From positions 1 to 20,944 of the forward strand of contig DLSX01000208.1 in NCBI GenBank assembly GCA_002500765.1: a DNA stretch of 20,944 nt. The letters are read 5' to 3'. The notes under the pieces were generated by a model. It was not told the origin of the DNA. It made no database searches and worked only from the letters and a program-made list of their open reading frames with translations. The translations under genes and the position numbers were made by a program. The stretch is from Neorhizobium sp. UBA7851. Lineage in GTDB: Bacteria; Pseudomonadota; Alphaproteobacteria; Rhizobiales; Rhizobiaceae. The number at the start of each line of letters is the position of its first letter. Position 1 is the stretch's first letter. Positions 7,124 through 15,400 of the stretch are shown here, piece after piece.

Positions 7124-9202
7124 CTATTCCGACAGCAGTTCCTTCACCCGCCGGGCAAAGGCGTCGCTGAGAAACGGCTTGGTCATCACATGCATGCCGT
7201 GCTCCAGGTGACCGTGGTTGAGCACCGCATTTTCGGCATAACCGGTGACGAACAGGACCTTGAAGTCGGGCTTCTCGGCGCGCACAGCATCCGCCAGCTG
7301 CCGCCCGTTCATGCCACCCGGCAGGCCGACATCGGTCACGAGGAGATCAATCGGCTGGCCGGAATTCATGATTTTCAGCGCCGTCGGTCCGTCTCCTGCC
7401 TCAAGCACGTGATAGCCGAGCTCCTCGAGTATCTCGACCGCAACCATGCGCACCAGCGGCTCGTCGTCGACGACGAGGATCGTTTCGTGCTCGGCAGAGC
7501 GCGGCGTCGCCGTGACATCGACGACATCCTCATCACCCGCCTCATCGCCGAGATGCCGCGGCAGGTAGATGCAGATCATCGTTCCCTTGCCGACTTCCGA
7601 ATAGATACGTGCCGTCCCGCCCGATTGCCCGGCAAAACCATGGACCATGGAAAGGCCGAGACCCGTGCCCTGCCCGATCGGCTTGGTCGTGTAGAAAGGG
7701 TCGAAGGCGCGTTCGACGATCTCCGCCGACATGCCGGTTCCCGTATCGCTGACGCAGAGCGATACATACTGGCCCGGCTTCAGCCCGCGCAGGCGCGCAG
7801 TCCGCTCGTCGAACCAGCGATTGGAGGTTTCGATCGTCAGTTTGCCGCCGTCGGGCATGGCGTCGCGCGCATTGATGCACAGGTTCAGCAGCGCGTTTTC
7901 GAGTTGCCCAACATCGACAAACGTCGTCCACAGCCCGCCGGCAAAGGCCGTCTCCACATGGATCGTCGGTCCCACACTGCGGGTAACGAGATCCTGCATG
8001 CCCGAAACCAGACGATTGAGAAGGATAGGCTTCGGATCGAGCGTCTGGCGGCGCGAAAATGCAAGCAGGCGCTGGGTCAGGCCTGAGGCGCGCTTGGCCG
8101 CTCCCTGCGCTCCGGTGATATAGCGGTCGAGATCGCTGATCCGCCCCTGCGCCAGCCGCGTCTGCATCAGCTCCAGCGAGCCGGAAATGCCGGCCAGGAG
8201 ATTGTTGAAATCATGCGCCAGCCCGCCGGTCAGCTGGCCGACGGCCTCCATCTTCTGCGAGTGACGCAACTGTTCCTCGGACCGCATCAGCTCCTCTGTG
8301 CGCTCGACGACTTTCTGTTCCAGCGTCTCGTTGAGCATGCGAAGTTCAGCCGCGGCACGGTCGCGCTCCTCCTCGACCGTTCGACGCGCCTCGATATCGA
8401 GCAGCACGCCGGGAAAATTCAGCGGTGTTCCGTCGGCTGCAAGCTCCACCCGGCCATTCGCCTCCAGCCAGTAGAAGTTCCCGTCCAGACGCCGCGTTCT
8501 GTACTGGTAAGCCCAAGGGCCGCTGCGGGTCATCGCATCCTCTATGGCCACCTTCAATCCCGCCTTGTCGTCGGGATGAACCGTCTCGATGATCTGGTCG
8601 AGGCTCAGCCCTTCGCGGCCCAGGGCCGGATCGAGACCGAAGGCATCGGCGAAAGCCTCGTCGATGGTGAACTTGTTGGCCGGAATATCCCAGAACCATG
8701 TGCCGATGATCGCGCCGGCCGCAAGCGCGAGCTTTACCCTCTGGATGTTTTCGCGCGCCACGGCCTCGCTGGCCTTCAGCGCTGCCTCCGCCTGCTTGCG
8801 GGCGGTGATATCGCGAAACAGAACCGACACCTGCCTGAGGCTTGCCGGCTCCACCCGGGAACTCGAAACCTCGATGTAGCGGCCGATCGCCTCGAACTCC
8901 AGCTCGAAACGGATCGCCTTGCCGCTAAGCAGCACGCCGCCGTAAAGCTCGATCCACTTGTCGGCGGCGTTGGGTTCGATCTCGCGAAGCCGCTTGCCGA
9001 CGATGTTGGCAATGCCGGTCTGCCGCTCGTAACCCGAATTGGCCTCGATATGCACATAGTCGCTCAGCGGCCCATGCGGGCCGTCGATGAACTCGATGAT
9101 GCAGAAGCCTTCGTCGATCGCCTCGAACAGGGCGCGATACCGCGCTTCGCTGCGAAACAGGGCATCGTCATCCTGAGGATGAAGCATTTCGTCAGAACTC
9201 AA
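7124..9202 (-). CDS. Hybrid sensor histidine kinase (PAS-PAS-HisKA-HATPase-REC)
   Basis: A cytoplasmic two-component kinase with its own receiver domain and no membrane segment. Domains in order: PAS near residues 15-140, a second PAS near 155-275, a coiled linker near 275-315, HisKA with GGLAHDFNNLL and phospho-accepting H330, and HATPase with N-box NARDAM (N444), G1 DTGTG near 486-490 and G2 GTGLGL near 512-517. The receiver domain near 573-690 has acidic D579/D580, phospho-accepting D624, T653 and K675. The start is TTG at 9202, chosen because AGAGGA lies 7 nt before it; the first ATG (9187) would be 22 nt from that site. It lies 78 bp downstream of the tetR gene on the same strand. The ligand and output partner are unknown. 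Confidence 0.92.
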   Translation of the reverse strand: MSSDEMLHPQDDDALFRSEARYRALFEAIDEGFCIIEFIDGPHGPLSDYVHIEANSGYERQTGIANIVGKRLREIEPNAADKWIELYGGVLLSGKAIRFELEFEAIGRYIEVSSSRVEPASLRQVSVLFRDITARKQAEAALKASEAVARENIQRVKLALAAGAIIGTWFWDIPANKFTIDEAFADAFGLDPALGREGLSLDQIIETVHPDDKAGLKVAIEDAMTRSGPWAYQYRTRRLDGNFYWLEANGRVELAADGTPLNFPGVLLDIEARRTVEEERDRAAAELRMLNETLEQKVVERTEELMRSEEQLRHSQKMEAVGQLTGGLAHDFNNLLAGISGSLELMQTRLAQGRISDLDRYITGAQGAAKRASGLTQRLLAFSRRQTLDPKPILLNRLVSGMQDLVTRSVGPTIHVETAFAGGLWTTFVDVGQLENALLNLCINARDAMPDGGKLTIETSNRWFDERTARLRGLKPGQYVSLCVSDTGTGMSAEIVERAFDPFYTTKPIGQGTGLGLSMVHGFAGQSGGTARIYSEVGKGTMICIYLPRHLGDEAGDEDVVDVTATPRSAEHETILVVDDEPLVRMVAVEILEELGYHVLEAGDGPTALKIMNSGQPIDLLVTDVGLPGGMNGRQLADAVRAEKPDFKVLFVTGYAENAVLNHGHLEHGMHVMTKPFLSDAFARRVKELLSE

Positions 9203-9280
9203 GGACCTATCCTCTCATGCGGCGATGGGCGTAGATACCACAACGCCGCAGGAAGGAAATCGGTTGCTATCGTACCATTG

Positions 9281-9886
9281 TCACGACTCGGCCTTTAAAC
9301 CAACGGCCATCAGCGAAAATGCCTCGACCGCCTTGGGAAGCACTTCGGCCGGATTGTCGCTGGCCGCTACCCAGAGTGCGGCATTGAGCGCCGCACCATT
9401 GAGAAGACGCGAGGCCGCCTCGATATCGACGGGCTTCATGATGCCGCTTTCGACCAGCGAACGCACGCCCTTGCGCGTCTCGGCAAGGCAGTTGTTCTGG
9501 CTCGGCCATTGCGACGGATCGCCAAGCACCGCCGGCCCATCGAGCAGCACGATCCGTTGGATCTCGGGGTCGAGCGCCATTTCGATATAGGCAGCACCTT
9601 CTGCCAGCAGCGCCTGCCAGATATCGCCCTCGCCGTCACCGGCACTCTTTGCTCCGATCTCCCTGGCGCGGGCCGCCATTTCGCCGTCGAGCTGATCAAC
9701 GACAGCCGCCAGAAGGCCACGCTTGTCGCCGAAATTGTGATAGAGCGCCCCACGCGTCAGGCCGGCATCTGCCGTCAGCTCGTCCATCGAGGAATTCGCA
9801 TAACCCTTTTCCGCAAAGGCTTTGCGCGCGGACGCGATCAGCTTCGCGCGGTTCTCCTCCATCTTTTCCAGACGTTTTCCGGCCAC
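9281..9886 (-). CDS. TetR/AcrR-family transcriptional repressor, divergent from a RidA-fold gene
   Basis: A 201-residue one-component regulator. The N-terminal DNA-binding domain is clear: RAKLIASARKAFAEKGY near residues 13-29 followed by the helix-turn-helix ADAGLTRGALYHNFGDKRGL near 39-58. The C-terminal ligand-binding domain is helical and matches the TetR_C family seen next to small metabolic genes (EMALDPEIQRIVLLDGPAVLG). The start is GTG at 9886, supported by GGAG 6 nt upstream. The gene faces away from the RidA-fold gene at 10045, and the shared gap holds three copies of one palindrome, so it probably represses both itself and that gene. The inducer is unknown. Confidence 0.9.
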   Translation of the reverse strand: MAGKRLEKMEENRAKLIASARKAFAEKGYANSSMDELTADAGLTRGALYHNFGDKRGLLAAVVDQLDGEMAARAREIGAKSAGDGEGDIWQALLAEGAAYIEMALDPEIQRIVLLDGPAVLGDPSQWPSQNNCLAETRKGVRSLVESGIMKPVDIEAASRLLNGAALNAALWVAASDNPAEVLPKAVEAFSLMAVGLKAES

Positions 9887-9905
9887 GACTCACTCCACAC
9901 TTCAG

Positions 9906-9968
9906 ATACGCGACGTATATTAACTTGACATACGCAGCGTATATAACCATTTTACATACGAGCCGTAT
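9906..9968. promoter_or_regulatory. Triple operator ATACG-N3-CGTAT for the divergent TetR/RidA pair
   Basis: Three 13-bp palindromes, ATACG-N3-CGTAT, lie at 9906-9918, 9930-9942 and 9956-9968. Their start-to-start spacings are 24 and 26 bp, each followed by AT. The three central bases differ (cga, cag, agc) while the arms are identical, as expected for protein-binding sites under selection. A -35-like TTGACA at 9925-9930 overlaps the middle copy, though no good -10 follows. Regulation by the adjacent TetR protein is inferred from position. Confidence 0.82.
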
Positions 9969-10044
9969 ATCAAATTTCATTCCGGCTTGTGAAGCGGCAT
10001 CATGTCCGATGCACAGCTGAAAAACTGCAAGGAAAGGTCAGATC

Positions 10045-10434
10045 ATGACAAAACGCGAACCCATTTTTCCGCCGAACCGCCATGCACTCTATGAGCAGCA
10101 CGGCTATTCCGCAGCCATTCGCTCCGGTGACCTCCTGTTCGTCTCGGGTCAGGTCGGCAGCCGCGAAGACGGCACGCCCGAGCCTGACTTCAAGACTCAG
10201 GTCGAACTCGCCTTCGACAATCTGAAGGCCGTCCTGAAAGCCGCCGGCGCCGGGCTCGACGATATCATCGACGTCACCACCTTTCATACCGATCCCGAAA
10301 ACCAGTTCGGCACGATCATGGACGTGAAGAACCGGATCTTCCCCGCAGCCCCCTATCCGAACTGGACGGCCGTCGGCACCACATGGCTCTCCGGCTTCGA
10401 TTTCGAGATTAAGGTCATCGCCCGCATTCCTTGA
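10045..10434 (+). CDS. RidA/YjgF-YER057c-UK114 family protein
   Basis: A 129-residue single-domain protein of the trimeric RidA fold. Family blocks are visible: GDLLFVSGQVG near residues 28-38, the QVELAFDNLKAVLKAAGAGLDDIIDVTTF stretch from about 52 to 80, and the C-terminal GFDFEIKVIARIP. By ungapped alignment to the RidA ending (VARLPKDVKIEIEAIA), the arginine needed for enamine/imine deamination appears to be replaced by Thr113 (GTTWL). The protein may therefore belong to an Rid subgroup with another activity. The start at 10045 has a good GGAAAGG ribosome-binding site 7 nt upstream. It is probably controlled by the divergent TetR gene through three shared operators. Rid-like proteins of this kind occur in catabolic and detoxification settings, but the substrate here is unknown. 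Confidence 0.88.
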   Translation: MTKREPIFPPNRHALYEQHGYSAAIRSGDLLFVSGQVGSREDGTPEPDFKTQVELAFDNLKAVLKAAGAGLDDIIDVTTFHTDPENQFGTIMDVKNRIFPAAPYPNWTAVGTTWLSGFDFEIKVIARIP

Positions 10435-10832
10435 GGCCGCCTGACAACCGGCCCGCAGCGGCAGGCTAGCACGCCATCAGGTGGCGGGGATGATCCGGCC
10501 GGGCATGGAGATTATTAGCCTTGTCCCGAAAGGACTTGGCTGAGTCGCCGGACCGATTTCGTCCCCGCCGCCGGGAGTGGCGCAATAATCGACCCGTCAT
10601 CGGATGGGAACCGGCTTCGCGAACCGGCACTCGTTCAACGGGTCGCAACCCGGTTTCCGATGATGGTCGAGAAATACGGTCGAACGGGAACTGACAAGTC
10701 CCGGCAAGACCGGATGAACCGGCCGGGGTAGGCAGACCGACATCTACCTCACACCCCAATTCCACTGCCTGCCCCATTCCCGTTTCAACCACGCCGGTGC
10801 TGGCCCGCGTGGATATTGGTGCTTGCGGCTAT
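10435..10832. other. Gene-free, hairpin-dense intergenic segment
   Basis: No credible gene was found here; the only long open frame (minus, 10466-10792) is arginine/serine-rich and resembles no protein I know. The segment is unusually rich in inverted repeats: CGCCA/TGGCG (10472-10476, 10482-10486); GTCC/GGAC (10523-10526, 10532-10535); GGAC/GTCC (10550-10553, 10561-10564); CGACCCGT/ACGGGTCG (10590-10597, 10638-10645) enclosing CCGG-N9-CCGG; CGGTC/GACCG (10677-10681, 10708-10712) enclosing a further stem; and GGTAG/CTACC (10727-10731, 10744-10748). It could be a structured RNA on either strand, a mosaic repeat, or decayed sequence. Confidence 0.4.
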
Positions 10833-11019
10833 TACCCCCCTCTGCCCTGCCGGGCATCTCCCCCTCAAGGGGGGAGATTAGCTGGAGGCCCGCTCCCTGC
10901 CTCAAGCGAACTCTAATCTTCGGCTCAGCTATCACTCCAGACTCGATAGGAAGCGAAGGTCATCCCGAGTGTGATCTCCCCCCTTGAGGGGGAGATGCCC
11001 GGCAGGGCAGAGGGGGGTA
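10833..11019. repeat. Perfect 46-bp inverted repeat with 95-bp spacer
   Basis: The arms at 10833-10878 and 10974-11019 are exact reverse complements over 46 bp, and identity stops sharply at both ends. Each arm also has its own nearly palindromic tip, CTCCCCCTCAAGGGGGGAG in the left arm. The outer part of each arm is TACCCCCCTCTGCCCTGCC. This style of palindrome is common between genes in Rhizobiales, so it is probably a dispersed intergenic element. It lies just downstream of the hydrolase gene (minus strand), where transcripts would fold into a very long hairpin and may terminate. Confidence 0.85.
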
Positions 11020-11052
11020 TCCACGCTCAAGTACTTCCTCACACGCCCCCCG

Positions 11053-12132
11053 CTACAACCGATGATCCGCAAACAACGGCACATGCCCGCCAACAAAATA
11101 CCGGTCCAGATCGGCCTCACTCACCTCGGAAAGCGTCGCCGGCTGCCATTGCGGATTGCGGTCCTTGTCGATCACCGCAGCCCGCACGCCCTCGTAGAAA
11201 TCGTGGTTACGCAGAAGCTCGGACGCCACGGTGAATTCCCGCTCCAGGCATTCTACCAGGCTCGAACTCCTCCGTCCGGCACGTAGCAATCTCAGCGTCA
11301 GCTTCAGGCTCGTCGGCGAACGCTTGGCGATAACCTCCCGTGTAAATTCGGCGAACTCGCCCTCTTCCCCGTCCAGGGCCGCAAGGATCTCTTCGACGGT
11401 ATCGAAGGCAAACAGGCGGTCGATCAGCGCTCCTTGCCCCTCCAGCCGGCTCTCGCCCGGCGAGGTCGAAAATCTGCCGATCACCGCAGCAACATCGGCA
11501 TCCGATGCACCCGCCCCGAGCGTACCCAGCGCCTCGGTCAATTCGGCGAGCCTTTCCGACGGCACATGGTAATCCGCCAAACCGGCATGGATCGCATCCG
11601 CCGCGCCGACGATCTCGCCGGTCAATCCCATCCACGTTCCCGTCTCGCCCGGAGCACGCGGCAGAAGCCATGTCGCCCCGACATCGGGCACATAACCGAT
11701 CCCGGTTTCCGGCATCGCAAGCCTCGTCCTTTCGGTGACTATGCGATGTCTGCCATGCGAGGCGACACCGACACCGCCGCCCATGACGAGACCGTCCATC
11801 AGCGCCACATAGGGTTTCGGGTAACGCGCGATCGTGTAATTGACCGGAAATTCCTCCCGCCAGAACCGCGCCACCTCGGGATCACCCGCCTTGCCGAGTT
11901 GATAGATGACCCGGATATCGCCGCCGGCGCAAAGCCCGCGCTCGCCTTCACCGGTCAGGATGACACAGGAAATCTCCGGGTCCGCGGCAAAGCGTTCCAT
12001 CGCCGGCTTCATCGCATGCACCATGGCAAGGTTGAGGCTGTTAAGCGCCTTCGGCCGGTTGAGCCGCATGATCGCAGCCGACCCGATACGGTCGAAAAGG
12101 ACTTCGTCGGTCTGAAATGCGCTATCGGTCAT
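11053..12132 (-). CDS. 3-hydroxyisobutyryl-CoA hydrolase (enoyl-CoA hydratase/isomerase fold)
   Basis: Hydrolyses 3-hydroxyisobutyryl-CoA to 3-hydroxyisobutyrate and CoA in valine breakdown, in the cytoplasm. The 359-residue length fits this hydrolase rather than the roughly 260-residue crotonases. Visible motifs are the oxyanion-hole CAGGDIR near residues 68-74 and MDGLVMGGGVG near 112-122. MPETGIGYVPDVGATW near 140-155 places E142 and D150 with the same 8-residue spacing as the catalytic Glu/Asp pair of human HIBCH. The C-terminal family signature FYEGVRAAVIDKDRNPQW is also present. The ATG at 12132 has GAGG 5 nt upstream. The gene is isolated from other valine genes and is flanked on both sides by palindromic repeats. 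A generic enoyl-CoA hydratase is the main alternative, but the C-terminal signature argues against it. Confidence 0.9.
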   Translation of the reverse strand: MTDSAFQTDEVLFDRIGSAAIMRLNRPKALNSLNLAMVHAMKPAMERFAADPEISCVILTGEGERGLCAGGDIRVIYQLGKAGDPEVARFWREEFPVNYTIARYPKPYVALMDGLVMGGGVGVASHGRHRIVTERTRLAMPETGIGYVPDVGATWLLPRAPGETGTWMGLTGEIVGAADAIHAGLADYHVPSERLAELTEALGTLGAGASDADVAAVIGRFSTSPGESRLEGQGALIDRLFAFDTVEEILAALDGEEGEFAEFTREVIAKRSPTSLKLTLRLLRAGRRSSSLVECLEREFTVASELLRNHDFYEGVRAAVIDKDRNPQWQPATLSEVSEADLDRYFVGGHVPLFADHRL

Positions 12133-12441
12133 GCATGCCTCGGGGTGTCATTGACTGCGCCGATCATAATAGGCGGCAAAGCGGTGATGCCAGAGATAAT
12201 ATTGGACAGGATTGCCGCATCGGCGAGATGGCTTTGTGTAAGGCGCTATCCCCTCGCCAACAAAATCTAAGACTTAGCCTTTGGCTAAGATCTTGATTTT
12301 GTAACCTCTCCCACAAGGGGAGAGGTAGAGGCTCGCGGGTGCGGCACCCGTATCTCCCCTTGTGGGAGAGAAAGCGATTTCAACATCTTAGCCAAAGGCT
12401 GAGTGTTAGAAATCGCAAGTGAGGGGGCGAGACGCCTCACC
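12133..12441. repeat. Gene-free gap holding a palindromic mosaic element (about 12249-12428)
   Basis: The gap between the hydrolase and the RND pump is mostly one large imperfect palindrome. Its centre is CGGGTGC-g-GCACCCG (12336-12350). Moving outward come CTCTCCCACAAGGGGAGAG on the left (about 12306-12324) with its inverted partner on the right (about 12353-12370), then TTAGCCTTTGGCTAA (about 12274-12288) with its inverted partner TTAGCCAAAGGCTGA (about 12388-12402), then a CCCCTC/GAGGGG edge on each side. It resembles the intergenic mosaic repeats of Rhizobium. On the hydrolase side, 12133-12248 must hold that gene's promoter, but no clear one was seen. Confidence 0.75.
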
Positions 12442-15400
12442 TCACTCAGCCGCCATCGGCATATCCCGACGCCCTTCAAACAGATCGCCCTGATTGGCCG
12501 ACGAGTTCTCGCCTTCACCCTCCTTCGCCTTCGGCTCGCGCCCGAAGAACAGGGCGTAGCCGGCAGGCAGGACCAGGATGGTCAGCACGGTGGCAACCAG
12601 GATGCCGCCCATCATCGCATAGGCGAGCGGTCCCCAGAACAGGCCCCAGGAGATCGGGATCAGCGCCAGTACCGCCGTCATCGCGGTGAGCATGATTGGC
12701 CGGAAACGACGCACGGCAGCGCCGATGATCGCTTCCTGGCGATGCATGCCCGCCGCGATATCCTGATCGATCTGGTCGATCAGGATGATCGAGTTGCGGA
12801 TGATGATGCCGAGCAGTGCGATGACACCGAGGATCGCCACGAAGCCGAAGGGCGCACCGGTGATCAGCAGGGCCATGGCCGCACCGATAATGCCGAGTGG
12901 ACCGGTGGCGAGCACCAGCATCGCCTTGCCGAAATGCCTCAGCTGCATCATCAAAAGAAGCATGATGACGAGCAGCATGATCGGCGCCTTGGCGGCGATT
13001 GATGCCTGGCTTTCAGCAGCATCCTCGGCGCCACCCTGGATCTCGATCCGGTAACCCGCCGGAAGTGCGCCCCTGATATCGGCGATCGAATTGTAGAAGT
13101 TGAGCGATGCCTGCGTTGCCTCGATACCGTCAGGCAAGGTTGCCTTGACGGTGATCGTCGGCAGACGGTCGCGCCGCCACTCGATGCCCTGCTCCATCAC
13201 AGGCACGACCTCGGCAATCTGCGACACCGGCACGAAGCCGCCGAAATCGGTCGGCACATAGACTGATTGTACGGCCGACAAGAGGTCACGGGTCGCGTCC
13301 GGTTCGCGCAGCACGATCGAGACGGTTTCCTCGCCGTCGCGGAAATCGGCAAGCGGAGCACCTGATGTCGCCGCCTGCAGCATCTGCCGCACACGCTGCG
13401 ACGAGACACCGAGCGCACGGGCGCGATCCTGATCGATCACCAGCTTCATGCCCGGCACCGGCTCCATCCAGTCGTCATGGACCGACCCGAAAAGCGGGTT
13501 CTGATGATACCGTTCCTTCACCTGATCGGCGATACGGCGCACTTCCGCCTTGTCCGGTCCAATGACGCGCATCTGCACCGGCCAGCCGGTCGGCGGACCG
13601 AGGAACAGACGATCGACTTTGCTGCGCACGGTCGGAAAATCTTCGGCCAATACCTGCCGCAGCTTGACGATCAGCCGCTCGCGCTCTTCCAGTCCCTTGG
13701 ACATGATCAGCAGCTGGGCATAGTTCGGGTTGCGAAGCTGCTGGTCGAGCGGCAGGAAGAAACGCGGCGCGCCTTCGCCGATGAAGGTAGCGATGAAGGT
13801 CTTGTCCTCATCGGGCATGATCTTGTCTTCGAGCGCCTTGGCCTGACGTTCCACCTCCTCGATCGCGGTTCCTTCCGGCAGCCACATGTCGACCAGGATT
13901 TCCGGTCGCGACGATTGCGGGAAGAAGCTCTGCGGAATGAACTGGAAGGACCAGAGGCTACCGGCAAAAATGCCGAGCGTTGCCAGAAGAATGATCGCCT
14001 TGTGACGGACGGACCATGTCACCGCATGCCGCACGCCGCGATACATCCGCGTGTCATAGGCATCGTGGTGATGGCCGGTGCCGGCATGGGCGCGCTGCTT
14101 GAGCAGCATATAGCCCAGCCACGGCGTGAAATAGACCGCGACGAACCACGAGACGACCAGCGCGATACCGACCACATAGAAGAGCGAGCGCACATATTCG
14201 CCGGCAGTCGAATCCGCGAAGCCGACCGGAATGAAGCCGGCAGTGGTGATCAGCGTGCCGGTCAGCATCGGGAAGGCAGTGGAGGAATAGGCGAATGTCG
14301 CAGCCTCCAGCCGCGGCAAGCCCTCTTCCAGCTTGCGTTCCATCATCTCGACCACGATCATCGCATCGTCGACGAGCAGGCCGAGCGCGATGATCAGCGC
14401 GCCGAGCGAAATACGCTGCAGCTCGATGCCAAGATAATACATGATCGCAAGCGTCGCCGAGAGCACCAGCGGAATGGCGATGGCAATGACGATGCCCGAA
14501 CGCCAGCCGATCGAAATCAGCGACACGACGAGCACGATGGCCAGCGCCTCCATCAGCGCCTGGGTGAATTCTCCCACCGCTTCGGTGACGACTTCCGGCT
14601 GGTTGGAAATCTGGTGCACTTCAGCACCGATTGGCAGCGTCTCGGCAAACCGCTTGTACATTTCCTCGACGCTGTGGCCGACATCGGTCACCTTGAAGCC
14701 ATTGGCCATGACGATGCCGAGCTGCACGCTGTCATGCCCGTTGAAGCGGAATTTTCGCTCGTAGGGATCGACAAGCCCATCCTTGACGGTGGCGATATCG
14801 CCCAGCCGGATGACCTGATCGCCGGCCTTGATCCGCAACTCGCGAATATCTTCCGGCGTAGTGACGCCACCTTCGACGGAGATGCGCACGGAACGGTCAG
14901 CCGTTTGGACACTGCCCGAAGCATCGATGTCGTTCTGGCCCGCAAGCGCGGTCTGGATGTCGGTGACGGTCAGGCCGCGTTCGGCCAGGGCCTTGGAGGA
15001 AACATCGATGAAGATCTTCTGCGGCTGGTCACCGAGAATGGTAGCCTTCTCGACACCGGGCACGGTGAGAAGCATGTCACGCGCCTGAATGGCGAACTGC
15101 TTCAGCTCCGGATAACCGTAACCGTCACCGGTAATCGCATGCAGGGTGATATAGGTGTCGCCGAATTCGTCATTGAAATACGGCCCGCGCAGACCGGTCG
15201 GCAGATCCTGCTTGATGTCGCTGATCTTCTTGCGCACCTGATAGAATGCGTCAGCCACTTCCTGGGCGTTCGTGTCGCCCTTGACCTGTATAGTCGAGAT
15301 GGAGAATCCGGCCCGGGTGTCGGACTTGATCCAGTCTAGATGCGGGGTTTCCTGCAGCTTTCGCTCGATCTTGTTGACCACCTGATTCTGCATCTCGTCG

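Noticed and set aside
9906..9968. Possible short CRISPR-like array (three repeats at regular spacing)
   Set aside because: The repeats are only 13 bp, the spacers only 11-13 bp, and no cas gene is near; operator sites beside a TetR gene fit far better.
10466..10792. Minus-strand frame of 108 codons in the gene-free region
   Set aside because: Composition is Arg/Ser/Pro-rich, there is no ribosome-binding site, and the segment is full of inverted repeats that better explain the sequence.
10833..11019. Insertion sequence or MITE with 46-bp terminal inverted repeats
   Set aside because: No transposase frame fits in 95 bp and no target-site duplication is visible at the outer edges; kept only as a repeat of unknown type.
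13477..15339. Plus-strand frame of 620 codons opposite the RND pump
   Set aside because: It is a shadow of the pump gene; composition is dominated by Arg, His and Asp without domain structure.
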